DNA of 11,140 bases from Alphaproteobacteria bacterium (GTDB taxonomy: Bacteria > Pseudomonadota > Alphaproteobacteria > Rs-D84): contig JAGCOQ010000086.1 of assembly GCA_017642625.1 (NCBI GenBank), positions 1 through 11,140 on the forward strand, in the 5' to 3' direction. The notes below the pieces were generated by a model. That model had not been told where the DNA came from and did no database searches. It was given only the letters and a program-made list of their open reading frames with translations. Positions 1 to 6,178 of the stretch are shown here, one piece after another. A program made the position numbers and the translations under genes. Within the stretch, counting starts at the first letter, position 1. Every line of letters begins with the position of its first letter.

Positions 1-1
1 G

Positions 2-355
2 CCAGATATGGATGCGGTGCGTAAAAACTTCCGTCCAGAGTTTATAAACCGTATTGATGAAATTGTGTTCTTTAATGCGCTGGGGCGTGATGTTATGGCG
101 AACATTGTTAAAATCCAGATTCATAATTTGGAAAAACGCCTTGCGGAACGTCGCATAACATTAAATGTCAGTGATAATGCGATTAAGTGGTTGGCGGACA
201 ACGGATATGATTCTGTGTTCGGCGCGCGCCCATTGAAACGTCTGATTATGTCGGCGGTCGAAGACAAGATTGCTGATTTAATTCTGACTGGTGCGGTTGT
301 CGATGGTGGCACAGTGTTCGTTGATACGCATGGTAAAGAATTAACGGTTAAATAA
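2..355 (+). CDS. clpB: ATP-dependent disaggregase ClpB, C-terminal part (5' end outside window)
   Basis: This is the last 117 residues of a Clp/Hsp100 AAA+ protein; the frame is open back to the window edge. It shows the second nucleotide-binding domain's arginine-finger stretch FRPEFINRIDE, the helical segment with EKRLAERR, and the sensor-2 motif YDSVFGARPLKR, then a short C-terminal domain ending in ELTVK. The order and the motif GARPLKR fit ClpB better than ClpA or ClpX. ClpB forms a cytoplasmic hexamer that threads aggregated proteins through its pore together with DnaK after heat stress. The Walker motifs, M-domain and promoter lie upstream, so heat-shock regulation cannot be judged. 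A strong hairpin terminator follows directly. Family assignment is firm; ClpB rather than ClpC is likely. Confidence 0.9.
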   Translation, partial: PDMDAVRKNFRPEFINRIDEIVFFNALGRDVMANIVKIQIHNLEKRLAERRITLNVSDNAIKWLADNGYDSVFGARPLKRLIMSAVEDKIADLILTGAVVDGGTVFVDTHGKELTVK

Positions 356-356
356 G

Positions 357-379
357 AACGGGGCAAACGCCCCGTTTTT
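357..379. terminator. Rho-independent terminator after clpB, shared with the convergent gene
   Basis: An 8-bp perfect stem (AACGGGGC / GCCCCGTT, 357-364 and 369-376) with loop AAAC is followed by a T run on the plus strand. On the minus strand the hairpin lies just past the TAA (378-380) of the convergent gene and is followed by CTTATTT, so termination in that direction is less certain. It differs in sequence from the four other terminators in the window. Confidence 0.85.
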
Positions 380-932
380 ATTTCGTTCTGTTGTGCGACA
401 AACGATACACAGCCAAAACAAAGTCGCGGACGGTTCTTACTTCCAGACCGTTTTGGTATGCCAACTTGATGTCATATGTTCTTTCAATATCTCGCAAAAA
501 TCCGTTGAACCCAACGAAATGACGTGTTGGTGGATTGCCGTACAGAGTAAGATCTTTCCATTGTGAATCCAAATAGAGTGGTGTTTTAATCTTGAATGTT
601 GGTGCGATAGCCTTGATATATTTAAATGTTCCGACAAGTGATTTATCTGGGCCGGCTTTTGTTATCACTGGTTTTTTAAACTTTGGTGAGCAGCATTCTA
701 AAATCGTGACAATGTCACCAACAGTTTTAATAGTGCAGTCATAGAGAATGAAGAAGCAGTTGTTTTCTTTTCCTATTGTTTTTAGAAATTGCCACAAACC
801 TTCGACATTGTTTGGTTCGGATAATAGACCCAGGAAAGTGTCCGCGTCAAATGGTGTGACAAGATTATATTGCGTGGCAAGTTTATTCAAATACTCAAGT
901 ATCTGTGATTCAGAAGAAGTTTCTTGTGCCAT
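378..932 (-). CDS. Hypothetical protein with two ACP-like helical domains
   Basis: The protein has 184 residues, no signal peptide and no membrane segment, so it is probably cytoplasmic. I do not recognise a named family. Two halves end alike: residues 68-82 (IKTVGDIVTILECCS) and 165-179 (VRTVRDFVLAVYRLS). Each follows a predicted helix pair, and the pattern 'FL.DIE..YDIKL.....LEVRTVRDFV' resembles helices II-IV of acyl carrier proteins, whose C-terminal part typically reads 'FGI.I......I.TVGD.V'. The Asp-Ser-Leu site that carries phosphopantetheine is not present in either half. The second half (about 98-184) is clearly related to the 89-residue product encoded at 993-1262, including the shared 'YIK.IAP' and 'TVRD.V.AV..LSH'. 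An ATG start is chosen with AGGGGT a few bases upstream, and a good promoter precedes it. The ACP-like fold is my inference; the relationship between the two genes is seen directly. Confidence 0.7.
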   Translation of the reverse strand: MAQETSSESQILEYLNKLATQYNLVTPFDADTFLGLLSEPNNVEGLWQFLKTIGKENNCFFILYDCTIKTVGDIVTILECCSPKFKKPVITKAGPDKSLVGTFKYIKAIAPTFKIKTPLYLDSQWKDLTLYGNPPTRHFVGFNGFLRDIERTYDIKLAYQNGLEVRTVRDFVLAVYRLSHNRTK

Positions 933-958
933 ATATACCCCTATATAATTATATATGG

Positions 959-986
959 ATTATTGCAACAATTTAATATTTGTCAA
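959..986 (-). promoter_or_regulatory. Sigma-70-type promoter for the 184-residue ACP-like gene
   Basis: On the minus strand a perfect -35 TTGACA (981-986) is followed after 16 bases by AATAAT (959-964); a 17-base reading gives ATAATC. It lies between the stop of the upstream small gene and the start at 932, so the 184-residue gene can be transcribed independently of the acyltransferase/ABC operon. Confidence 0.65.
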
Positions 987-992
987 TATGTA

Positions 993-1262
993 TTATAGGG
1001 TGTGTGACAATTTATGCACAGCAATAACCAAGTCACGAACAGTTTCAATTTGTAAATCTTTGCGATGTTCCATTCGTATTCCAAAATGCTTTTGAATATC
1101 GCATAAAAAATTCGCAATTAAATCAAACTTAAAGCTGCCTGGTTTAATCGGATAAACTTCGGACATATATGCGTTTAGACGGACCGGTTTTCTGAATTCA
1201 TATTTTGGCGCAATCGATTTTATATAATCTAATGTTTGAACAAACGAATAATTATGTTTCAT
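993..1262 (-). CDS. Small ACP-like hypothetical protein, last gene of the acyltransferase/ABC operon
   Basis: The product has 89 residues and no signal peptide. The ATG at 1262 is preferred because it is preceded by AAAAAGGT and lies 10 bases after the stop of the ABC transporter gene, giving a tight operon; a longer open frame upstream would run into that gene. The protein is a relative of the C-terminal half of the 184-residue neighbour: both share 'YIK.IAP', 'P..L', 'FL.DI...' and the end 'TVRD.V.AV.KLSH'. The segment FLCDIQKHFGIRM, then QIETVRDLVIAV, is reminiscent of acyl carrier protein helices II to IV. A serine occurs in PGSFKFDL at the place where ACP has DSL, but the following helix is about three residues longer, so a functional phosphopantetheine site is doubtful. 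Position beside an acyl-transferring enzyme makes an acyl-carrier or acyl-binding role worth testing. Confidence 0.75.
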   Translation of the reverse strand: MKHNYSFVQTLDYIKSIAPKYEFRKPVRLNAYMSEVYPIKPGSFKFDLIANFLCDIQKHFGIRMEHRKDLQIETVRDLVIAVHKLSHTL

Positions 1263-1272
1263 ATGTACCTTT

Positions 1273-3099
1273 TTATTTTGAGTCTTCTGTTTTTTTGCTT
1301 TTCGATTTAAATTGAATATCGCGCAGTTTCTTGTATTCGCCACCCAATGCACACAGTTCCGCGTCGGTTCCTTGTTCCACAATTTGACCATCTTTGATAA
1401 CGCAAATCATGTCGGCATCCAAAATCGTGGACAAACGGTGCGCGATAACGAATGTTGTGCGTCCCTTCATCAAATCTGCCAACGCCGCTTGAATCAATTT
1501 CTCGCTTTGCGTATCAAGCGCAGATGTCGCTTCGTCCAGCAACAGAATAGGGGCATTTTTCAATATCGCGCGTGCAATCGCGACACGTTGTTTTTGACCG
1601 CCCGACAACAAACCGCCACCTTCACCAACAGATGAATTATATCCATCTGGGAAATCCATAATAAAGTCATGGGCGTTTGCCGCACGTGCCGCCGCGACCA
1701 CTTCTTCGTGTGTGGCATCTGGACGGCCATATTTAATATTTGCCTCTATCGTGTCATTAAACAAGAACACATCTTGGGATACTTCGGAAATACTTTTACG
1801 CAAAGACTTTAATGTATAATTTTTAATGTCTGTGCGGTTGATTGCGATTTTTCCAGATTGCGGATCATAAAAACGTTGCAACAGATTAAACATAGTTGTC
1901 TTTCCACCGCCCGATTCGCCAACCAGCGCACATACTGTGCCGGCGGGAACATGAAAATCAACGTCGCGCAATACGGGTTCGCCTGGGTTGTATTCAAACG
2001 ACACATGGTCAAAATCAACCGACAAAGATTTAGATGTTAATTCGCGTGCGTTCCTGGAATCGCGGATGTCGGGTTTGCTGTCCAAGAAATCAAACAATAT
2101 TTCCGCCGCCAAAATACCATGTTGCATAGATTCACCGGTGCCGGTAATACTTTTCGCCGGTTTATATGCCGCGGTCAATGCCAACAAGAACGCCGTAAAA
2201 TCACCGGTTGTGATTGCGCCACTGGTAATAAAGTGGCCACCCATAATCATTGCGATACACAGACCAATGGAAATCATAAACTCCATCAATGGTGAACGCA
2301 TTGCGCCGGCCTGGGTGTTTTTATAAGAATTTGTGTTTGATTTATCCAAAACAGTTGAAAAGTTTTTCAATTCGCGTTCTTCGGTGGCAAAAGATTGAAT
2401 TGTTTTTATGCCACGCAGGGTTTGATTCAAACATTGTGAAACTTCGTTTGCGATTTTAAATCCGCGACGCGACAATTTGCGTTTGCGGCGCATAATCAGT
2501 GCCATTGGCAACAATAACGCTGGCACCAAGAATAACAACACGACGCACATTTGTGGCGCATAGTAAATCATCAAAGCGACCGTCATAACAAGTGTGGCGG
2601 CATTTTGCACAAACTTTACAACCGCGCTGGTCACAAGTGATAACACCGCGCTGGCTTGGACAGAGAAGTAATTCAAGTTCTTGCCAAATCCATCGCCATA
2701 AAAGCGCGCCAGATTCATATGAATCATATGATTATAAATACGCTTTTCCAAACGCGCGTATGCGATTAATCCGCCCTTGGACATAATCAATGATTTAGAA
2801 TAGGTGAATATACCCTTGACTGCGTATGCAATAATTATCTGCATGCCCAGAAAGTATATGGCCGCCATGGACTTTTCAATAAACGCTTTATCGACCACTT
2901 GCTGAACCAAAGTAATCGTATATGCTTCGGCAGATGCGGCAAAGATAGTTGCGATAACGCCGGCAATTAACCACTTTAATTGTGGAACGCCGATTTCGCG
3001 CCACACGCGCCAATACAGCGACCATTTTACGCGTTCTGAATCGGCATCATTTTTGTCGCCAAAAATTATCTTTGCTATTTTTTCTTTTAATTTAGCCAT
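1273..3099 (-). CDS. msbA: MsbA-like lipid flippase, ABC exporter with fused membrane and ATPase domains
   Basis: This is a 608-residue half-transporter of the usual MsbA length, expected to act as a homodimer in the inner membrane and move lipid A core or a similar lipid from the inner to the outer leaflet using ATP. Residues about 40-330 form a six-helix membrane domain (hydrophobic stretches near 43-60, 80-100, 160-180, 183-203, 275-292 and 300-312). The ATPase domain shows Walker A GESGGGKT (394-401), Q-loop Gln442, signature LSGGQ (498-502), Walker B ILLLDE (518-523) and switch His554. All catalytic residues are present. The ATG at 3099 has AAAGGA upstream and starts 11 bases after the acyltransferase stop. 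Co-transcription with an LpxL-family gene supports a lipid substrate, though multidrug exporters of the same fold cannot be excluded from sequence alone. Confidence 0.85.
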   Translation of the reverse strand: MAKLKEKIAKIIFGDKNDADSERVKWSLYWRVWREIGVPQLKWLIAGVIATIFAASAEAYTITLVQQVVDKAFIEKSMAAIYFLGMQIIIAYAVKGIFTYSKSLIMSKGGLIAYARLEKRIYNHMIHMNLARFYGDGFGKNLNYFSVQASAVLSLVTSAVVKFVQNAATLVMTVALMIYYAPQMCVVLLFLVPALLLPMALIMRRKRKLSRRGFKIANEVSQCLNQTLRGIKTIQSFATEERELKNFSTVLDKSNTNSYKNTQAGAMRSPLMEFMISIGLCIAMIMGGHFITSGAITTGDFTAFLLALTAAYKPAKSITGTGESMQHGILAAEILFDFLDSKPDIRDSRNARELTSKSLSVDFDHVSFEYNPGEPVLRDVDFHVPAGTVCALVGESGGGKTTMFNLLQRFYDPQSGKIAINRTDIKNYTLKSLRKSISEVSQDVFLFNDTIEANIKYGRPDATHEEVVAAARAANAHDFIMDFPDGYNSSVGEGGGLLSGGQKQRVAIARAILKNAPILLLDEATSALDTQSEKLIQAALADLMKGRTTFVIAHRLSTILDADMICVIKDGQIVEQGTDAELCALGGEYKKLRDIQFKSKSKKTEDSK

Positions 3100-3110
3100 T
3101 GTTTTTTCCT

Positions 3111-4190
3111 TTATGACCAGCGTTTATGCAACCATAAATATTCGTCTGGTTTTTTCCGAATGACGCGTTCCATTGCTTCATTCACCTTTTTCATGCCGTT
3201 GATTTCGTCGGCATTACTGTCGTCGGTGTGTGGCATGTCAACGAATTCGTCAAACGCCAATATGTGATAAGCCCCATGTGTGCGTTCAACATGTCCGATT
3301 AAAACCGGTAAATTAAACTTTCGCGCCAGTTGTGCCAACCCCGTTGATGTCTTTGCCGGAACGCCCATAAAGTCAATGTATGGCGCACCGTGGAAACGTT
3401 GATCGGAATTGATATTTAACACTTCGCCATTACGCAGGGCGCGCACCATTGGGATTGCGTTTCCAACCGGCAGAAAATGCGTCTCGCGGACATAGCCGTA
3501 TCCATAATTACGCAACAACAGGTCGTTTGTAAGCGGATTATTTGCCTGTTTATATGTGACACCGACAATTCGCCCACTGTTCACGAAGCCCAATGCCATC
3601 AATCCCATATAGCCATAATGAGGCATAGCCAATATGAATTGCGGGTATTTAAACAGCATATCGTGATTACGGAAAGTCACATATTTTTCCATCTTGCGAC
3701 GATATGTTGAAAACTTTAACCCTTCGGTAAAGACGCGCCCCCAGTTGTTCCATACGCGCTTCATAAATTCGCGGTTGGCGCATTCAGGCATTGTCTTTTT
3801 AAGATTATCATACATGGCCTTTTGACGCTTTTTCACCAATGGACCAAATGTTTGCAGTATTGCGCCACCAATCCACGACAACGCGGGCAGGGGCACGAAA
3901 TACAGCAATGTGTTCATAATCTGATACCCGAACAATTCGCGTGGATGTTTCCACCAGCGTTTGATGAATTTGCGCGGTTTTTCAACCTCTATCACACTCC
4001 ATGGGCGCAGTGCAGCAACAACCGCAAACGCGGCGTAAATGACCGCGACCGGCAACAAATATACGGAATCTATGCGGAAAATCGCAGTAATAATAACGAA
4101 CAAAATAAACACAGGCGTAAGAACTGCGGACGACTTTAATCCCTTGGCCACGCAAATCCATGCGCATGCGAATAAAAACAGTGTTATCAT
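3111..4190 (-). CDS. lpxL: LpxL/HtrB-family lysophospholipid (lipid A) acyltransferase with altered catalytic motif
   Basis: The ATG at 4190 gives 359 residues and has AAAGGG at ideal spacing; a TTG one codon earlier (4193) is too near the ribosome site. Numbering below is from this ATG. The N-terminus has an added region with two or three membrane helices (about 1-62); a typical LpxL core follows from about residue 85 (about 300 residues is usual for the family). Family marks are 'VTYKQANNPLTNDLLLR' (211-227), 'MVRALRNGEVLNINSDQR' (248-265), 'FMGVPAKTSTGLAQLAR' and the end 'P.EYLWLHKRW'. The enzyme family transfers an acyl chain from acyl-ACP to lipid A at the inner face of the membrane using a His-x4-Asp/Glu pair. 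Here His191 is in HYGYMG and the sixth position is Gly196, not acidic. It heads an operon with an MsbA-like exporter, matching a lipid A role; the substrate is uncertain. Confidence 0.82.
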   Translation of the reverse strand: MITLFLFACAWICVAKGLKSSAVLTPVFILFVIITAIFRIDSVYLLPVAVIYAAFAVVAALRPWSVIEVEKPRKFIKRWWKHPRELFGYQIMNTLLYFVPLPALSWIGGAILQTFGPLVKKRQKAMYDNLKKTMPECANREFMKRVWNNWGRVFTEGLKFSTYRRKMEKYVTFRNHDMLFKYPQFILAMPHYGYMGLMALGFVNSGRIVGVTYKQANNPLTNDLLLRNYGYGYVRETHFLPVGNAIPMVRALRNGEVLNINSDQRFHGAPYIDFMGVPAKTSTGLAQLARKFNLPVLIGHVERTHGAYHILAFDEFVDMPHTDDSNADEINGMKKVNEAMERVIRKKPDEYLWLHKRWS

Positions 4191-4213
4191 CAATAACCCT
4201 TTGAATCCCCAAA

Positions 4214-4242
4214 ATCTTAGCCCAACGGGGCAATAAAATCAA
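4214..4242 (-). promoter_or_regulatory. Promoter of the acyltransferase / ABC transporter operon
   Basis: Minus-strand TTGATT (4237-4242), a 17-base spacer and TAAGAT (4214-4219) lie about 25 bases before the ATG at 4190. It diverges from the tRNA-Ala promoter, which uses the same -10 hexamer TAAGAT. The match to sigma-70 is moderate. Confidence 0.5.
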
Positions 4243-4254
4243 GCAACAAAATAT

Positions 4255-4283
4255 TTGACATTTATGCGAAATAAATATAAGAT
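4255..4283 (+). promoter_or_regulatory. Promoter of tRNA-Ala and probably rpsU
   Basis: A perfect TTGACA (4255-4260), 17 bases, then TAAGAT (4278-4283; TATAAG at 4276 is an alternative). Transcription would begin near 4290, about 15 bases before the mature tRNA end, as expected for a tRNA gene. Confidence 0.7.
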
Positions 4284-4305
4284 ATGTGGGCTTTCAAAGA
4301 GTTTT

Positions 4306-4381
4306 GGGGTTGTAGCTCAGTTGGTAGAGCACCTGCTTTGCAAGCAGGGGGTCGTCAGTTCGAGTCTGATCAGCTCCACCA
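4306..4381 (+). tRNA. tRNA-Ala (anticodon UGC)
   Basis: A 76-base cloverleaf can be folded by eye. The acceptor stem GGGGTTG (4306-4312) pairs with CAGCTCC, including the G3-U70 wobble that marks alanine tRNAs. The D arm is GCTC...GAGC. The anticodon stem CCTGC/GCAGG encloses TTTGCAA with anticodon TGC at 4339-4341. The T arm GTCAG-TTCGAGT-CTGAT is followed by a genome-encoded CCA (4379-4381). It reads GCN codons and is 49 bases upstream of rpsU with no terminator between, so the two are probably co-transcribed. Confidence 0.97.
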
Positions 4382-4430
4382 AAACAATATATAATAAAGA
4401 TACAAGTTCGCCAAAGGGGGTGAATTATAT

Positions 4431-4637
4431 ATGGTAAAAGTTCTGGTTCGCGACAATAATGTTGAACAGGCATTGCGTGTTGCAAAACGTAAATCGCAAA
4501 AAGAGGGTCTGTACCGCGAAATGAAAGAACGTCAGCGTTATGAAAAACCAACAACAAAACGCAAACGTTTAAAAGAAGAAGCCGTTCGCAACGAAAAGAA
4601 ACGTCAATCAAAACAGCGTATGGTTTTCGGATTCTAA
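4431..4637 (+). CDS. rpsU: 30S ribosomal protein bS21
   Basis: The product is 68 residues, rich in Lys and Arg, and matches bS21 along its length: an N-terminal '[25 protein letters not shown]', the hallmark '[10 protein letters not shown]' (about residues 37-46) and a basic helical tail. bS21 sits on the small-subunit platform near the anti-Shine-Dalgarno region and helps initiation. The start ATG follows an extended ribosome site, AAAGGGGGTGA (4413-4423), close to a full complement of the 16S tail. The gene follows tRNA-Ala and ends at a strong terminator, so it forms a short unit with the tRNA. Confidence 0.95.
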   Translation: MVKVLVRDNNVEQALRVAKRKSQKEGLYREMKERQRYEKPTTKRKRLKEEAVRNEKKRQSKQRMVFGF

Positions 4638-4642
4638 TTTCC

Positions 4643-4665
4643 ACCGCCCAATCGGGCGGTTTTTT
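4643..4665 (+). terminator. Rho-independent terminator after rpsU
   Basis: The 7-bp stem ACCGCCC/GGGCGGT (4643-4649, 4654-4660), loop AATC, is followed by six T. It contains the 16-base palindrome CCGCCCAATCGGGCGG that recurs at the ends of three other units in this window. Confidence 0.9.
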
Positions 4666-4686
4666 ATTTTTGTTTTCACTGTTTTA

Positions 4687-4695
4687 TGATATAAT
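4687..4695 (+). promoter_or_regulatory. Extended -10 promoter of the DUF805 gene
   Basis: TG (4687-4688), one base, then a perfect TATAAT (4690-4695). No good -35 is present at 16-18 bases because the preceding T-rich sequence belongs to the rpsU terminator; an extended -10 can replace it. Transcription would start near 4702, leaving a leader of under 20 bases that holds the ribosome site AGGGGG (4706-4711). Confidence 0.55.
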
Positions 4696-4719
4696 CAGAA
4701 GAAATAGGGGGAAAATAAA

Positions 4720-5259
4720 ATGGCAACAACAAAAAAATCAGTTAAAAAAGTTAGCAGGACAGTTATTGTCAAAAAAGAGATGGCTGCACCATGTATGTGT
4801 GGCTGTTGCGAAAATGACAGTGTGAAATACACAAGCATTTGGGCGGCATGGCGTGCATTTTGGCGTCGTGGCTTTTACGAATGGGCGGGAACATCATCAC
4901 GTTCAGAATATTGGTTGGCGTGGGTCGGCAATCTGTTGGTGATGTTGATTGGTGCGCTGATTATGGTGGTGCTGGGCTCGGTAGAGGTCGCATTCTTTGG
5001 TCGTACTGGATTTTTGGCATGGATTATGGGATCGGCATTGGTGCTGTATGTGATTGCGGCGATAATACCGGCAATTTCCATGATGACCCGTCGTATGCAT
5101 GACGCAGGTCTGTCGGCGTGGATGTGGTTAATCTATATAATCAGTGCCTTGCCGGCATATGTTGGAAACGAATGGGTATATGGACCGGGGGCTGGTTTGA
5201 TTGTCGCATTATTGCCGACACAAAATCATGGCAATCGTTTTCACAAGAATAACAAATAA
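4720..5259 (+). CDS. DUF805 family inner-membrane protein with Cys-rich N-terminus
   Basis: The product has 179 residues. From about residue 45 it matches the DUF805 pattern: an aromatic region, 'GTSSRSEYWLAWVGNLL' (57-73), helices near 66-88 and 98-118, the conserved 'RRMHDAGLSAW' (124-134), another helix (about 134-148), and the end 'GNRF' (171-174). The function of DUF805 is not known; it is a small inner-membrane family. Unusual here is the cytoplasm-type N-terminal extension of about 40 residues with many lysines and the cluster CMCGCC (Cys 25, 27, 29, 30), which could bind a metal. The start ATG has AGGGGG at 8 bases. The gene has its own promoter and terminator, so it is probably monocistronic. 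Confidence 0.82.
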   Translation: MATTKKSVKKVSRTVIVKKEMAAPCMCGCCENDSVKYTSIWAAWRAFWRRGFYEWAGTSSRSEYWLAWVGNLLVMLIGALIMVVLGSVEVAFFGRTGFLAWIMGSALVLYVIAAIIPAISMMTRRMHDAGLSAWMWLIYIISALPAYVGNEWVYGPGAGLIVALLPTQNHGNRFHKNNK

Positions 5260-5288
5260 GAAATATTGAAATTAAGAAATATTGAAAT
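5257..5288 (+). repeat. Perfect 16-base tandem duplication at the stop codon
   Basis: TAAGAAATATTGAAAT occurs twice head to tail (5257-5272 and 5273-5288). The first copy begins with the stop codon of the DUF805 gene, so the repeat supplies a second TAA downstream. It looks like a recent replication-slippage duplication just before the terminator. Confidence 0.9.
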
Positions 5289-5289
5289 A

Positions 5290-5319
5290 AAAACACCGCC
5301 CAATCGGGCGGTTGTTTTT
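5290..5319 (+). terminator. Rho-independent terminator after the DUF805 gene
   Basis: Stem ACCGCCC/GGGCGGT (5295-5301, 5306-5312), loop AATC, then TTGTTTTT. It carries the same 16-base palindrome core, in the same orientation, as the rpsU terminator. Confidence 0.88.
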
Positions 5320-5348
5320 ATTTATGTGATTCTGTGTATTTTTTGTAA

Positions 5349-5378
5349 TTGACATATACACAAAAATCGTTTTATGAT
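5349..5378 (+). promoter_or_regulatory. Promoter of the first Cys-rich gene pair
   Basis: A perfect TTGACA (5349-5354), 18 bases, then TATGAT (5373-5378). Transcription should start near 5385, leaving a leader of about 60 bases. The arrangement TTGACATA with an 18-base spacer is repeated before the third Cys-rich gene. Confidence 0.72.
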
Positions 5379-5397
5379 AGTGCGTGTAGAGGGGTGT

Positions 5398-5421
5398 CTA
5401 GTCTAAAAGACCAGTTTAGAT
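5398..5421 (+). promoter_or_regulatory. Possible alternative hairpins in the leader of the first Cys-rich gene
   Basis: Two small stems share bases and cannot form together: CTAGTCT/AGACCAG (5398-5404 with 5408-5414, one mismatch) and TCTAAA/TTTAGA (5402-5407 with 5415-5420). The ribosome site AGGAAAGGA begins at 5432. The stems are weak and could be chance; a leader switch is only a possibility. Confidence 0.2.
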
Positions 5422-5447
5422 GGATCTTCATAGGAAAGGAAAAAGGG

Positions 5448-6095
5448 ATGAAATTCAAATCATTTTTTAATGTAGTTACAGTTTGTGCCTTGTCGATGTT
5501 TGTGTCGACAACGGCTCGTGCGGTTCAATGTGAGGAGTCGCCATCGGGACCTTATCCATACGCCAATGAATTGGCCAATCATAATTATTGTAACACTGGC
5601 ACCACAGAAACTTCGCGGTACTATCAGCTGCAGAATGGTGATTATATTAAGGCCACAAGCTGTACTTCGTGCACAAGTGGGGCGACACTTACCCTTGTGA
5701 AGTATCAAATAAATCCGTATGATGGTGGAGTGTGTGAGATATGGTATGAAGAATGCCAGTGCCCGGATTGTACAAATTGTACATCTACTGATTGGTCAGA
5801 CTATAGTACCTCGCACCAAAGCAGAACCGTAAAAACATGTGACTGTGGAACCTGTAATAGCACAACCGAATATCGTTGTAGAGATGATTATTATGGATCA
5901 CCAACAGGACCATCGTCGGGCTGCACAAAATGTGACACGCTTTACGGTGTCCAATCAAGGTCAACGGCGGGCAATAATAGTTATCACTCTAAATGTTGCT
6001 TCACTAGTGATGTTAGTATACCTGACACTGTGGGAAGCTTTCATTTCACAAACGGCTGTTGCTGGGAACCGGATGGTTTTGAACCCATTGGATAA
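5448..6095 (+). CDS. Secreted cysteine-rich protein, member 1 of a four-gene family
   Basis: The ATG at 5448 follows AGGAAAGGA; an in-frame TTG at 5349 lies in the -35 box and is rejected. The product has 215 residues. A Sec signal peptide (residues 1-25, cut after TTARA) is followed by a mature chain with 19 cysteines. Seen in order: 'CTSC' (72-75), the dense run 'ECQCPDCTNC' (102-111), 'CDCGTC' (131-136), 'TEYRC..DYYG' (141-150), 'SGCTKC' (158-162), a CC pair (183-184) and a final 'GCCWE' (203-207). There is no lipobox, anchor or membrane helix after the signal, so it should be periplasmic or released and disulfide-bonded. 'YRC..GYY...C..C' spacing recalls eukaryotic TNFR/GCC2-GCC3-like Cys-rich modules, but I claim no homology. 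It is followed closely by a near-duplicate gene. Function unknown. Confidence 0.85.
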   Translation: MKFKSFFNVVTVCALSMFVSTTARAVQCEESPSGPYPYANELANHNYCNTGTTETSRYYQLQNGDYIKATSCTSCTSGATLTLVKYQINPYDGGVCEIWYEECQCPDCTNCTSTDWSDYSTSHQSRTVKTCDCGTCNSTTEYRCRDDYYGSPTGPSSGCTKCDTLYGVQSRSTAGNNSYHSKCCFTSDVSIPDTVGSFHFTNGCCWEPDGFEPIG

Positions 6096-6178
6096 ATACT
6101 GTTCGGGGGCATCATAAGTGGTTTAAGTTATAAACATGTTGTCCGGTTTGATGATGTAGATCCCGAGAGGAGGATAAA

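Noticed and set aside
1263..1391. Longer version of the small ACP-like protein extending into the ABC transporter gene
   Set aside because: The added residues overlap the ABC coding region and are Lys/Asn-rich without family likeness; the ATG at 1262 has its own ribosome site.
4255..4644. Open frames on both strands across the tRNA-Ala region (plus 4255-4437, minus 4294-4644)
   Set aside because: They are translations of the tRNA gene and of rpsU in the wrong frame; peptides such as GADQTRTDDPLLAK are a well-known tRNA artefact.
5349..5447. Longer N-terminus for Cys-rich member 1, starting with TTG at 5349
   Set aside because: The TTG is part of the -35 box, and the ATG at 5448 has a good ribosome site and starts a clear signal peptide.
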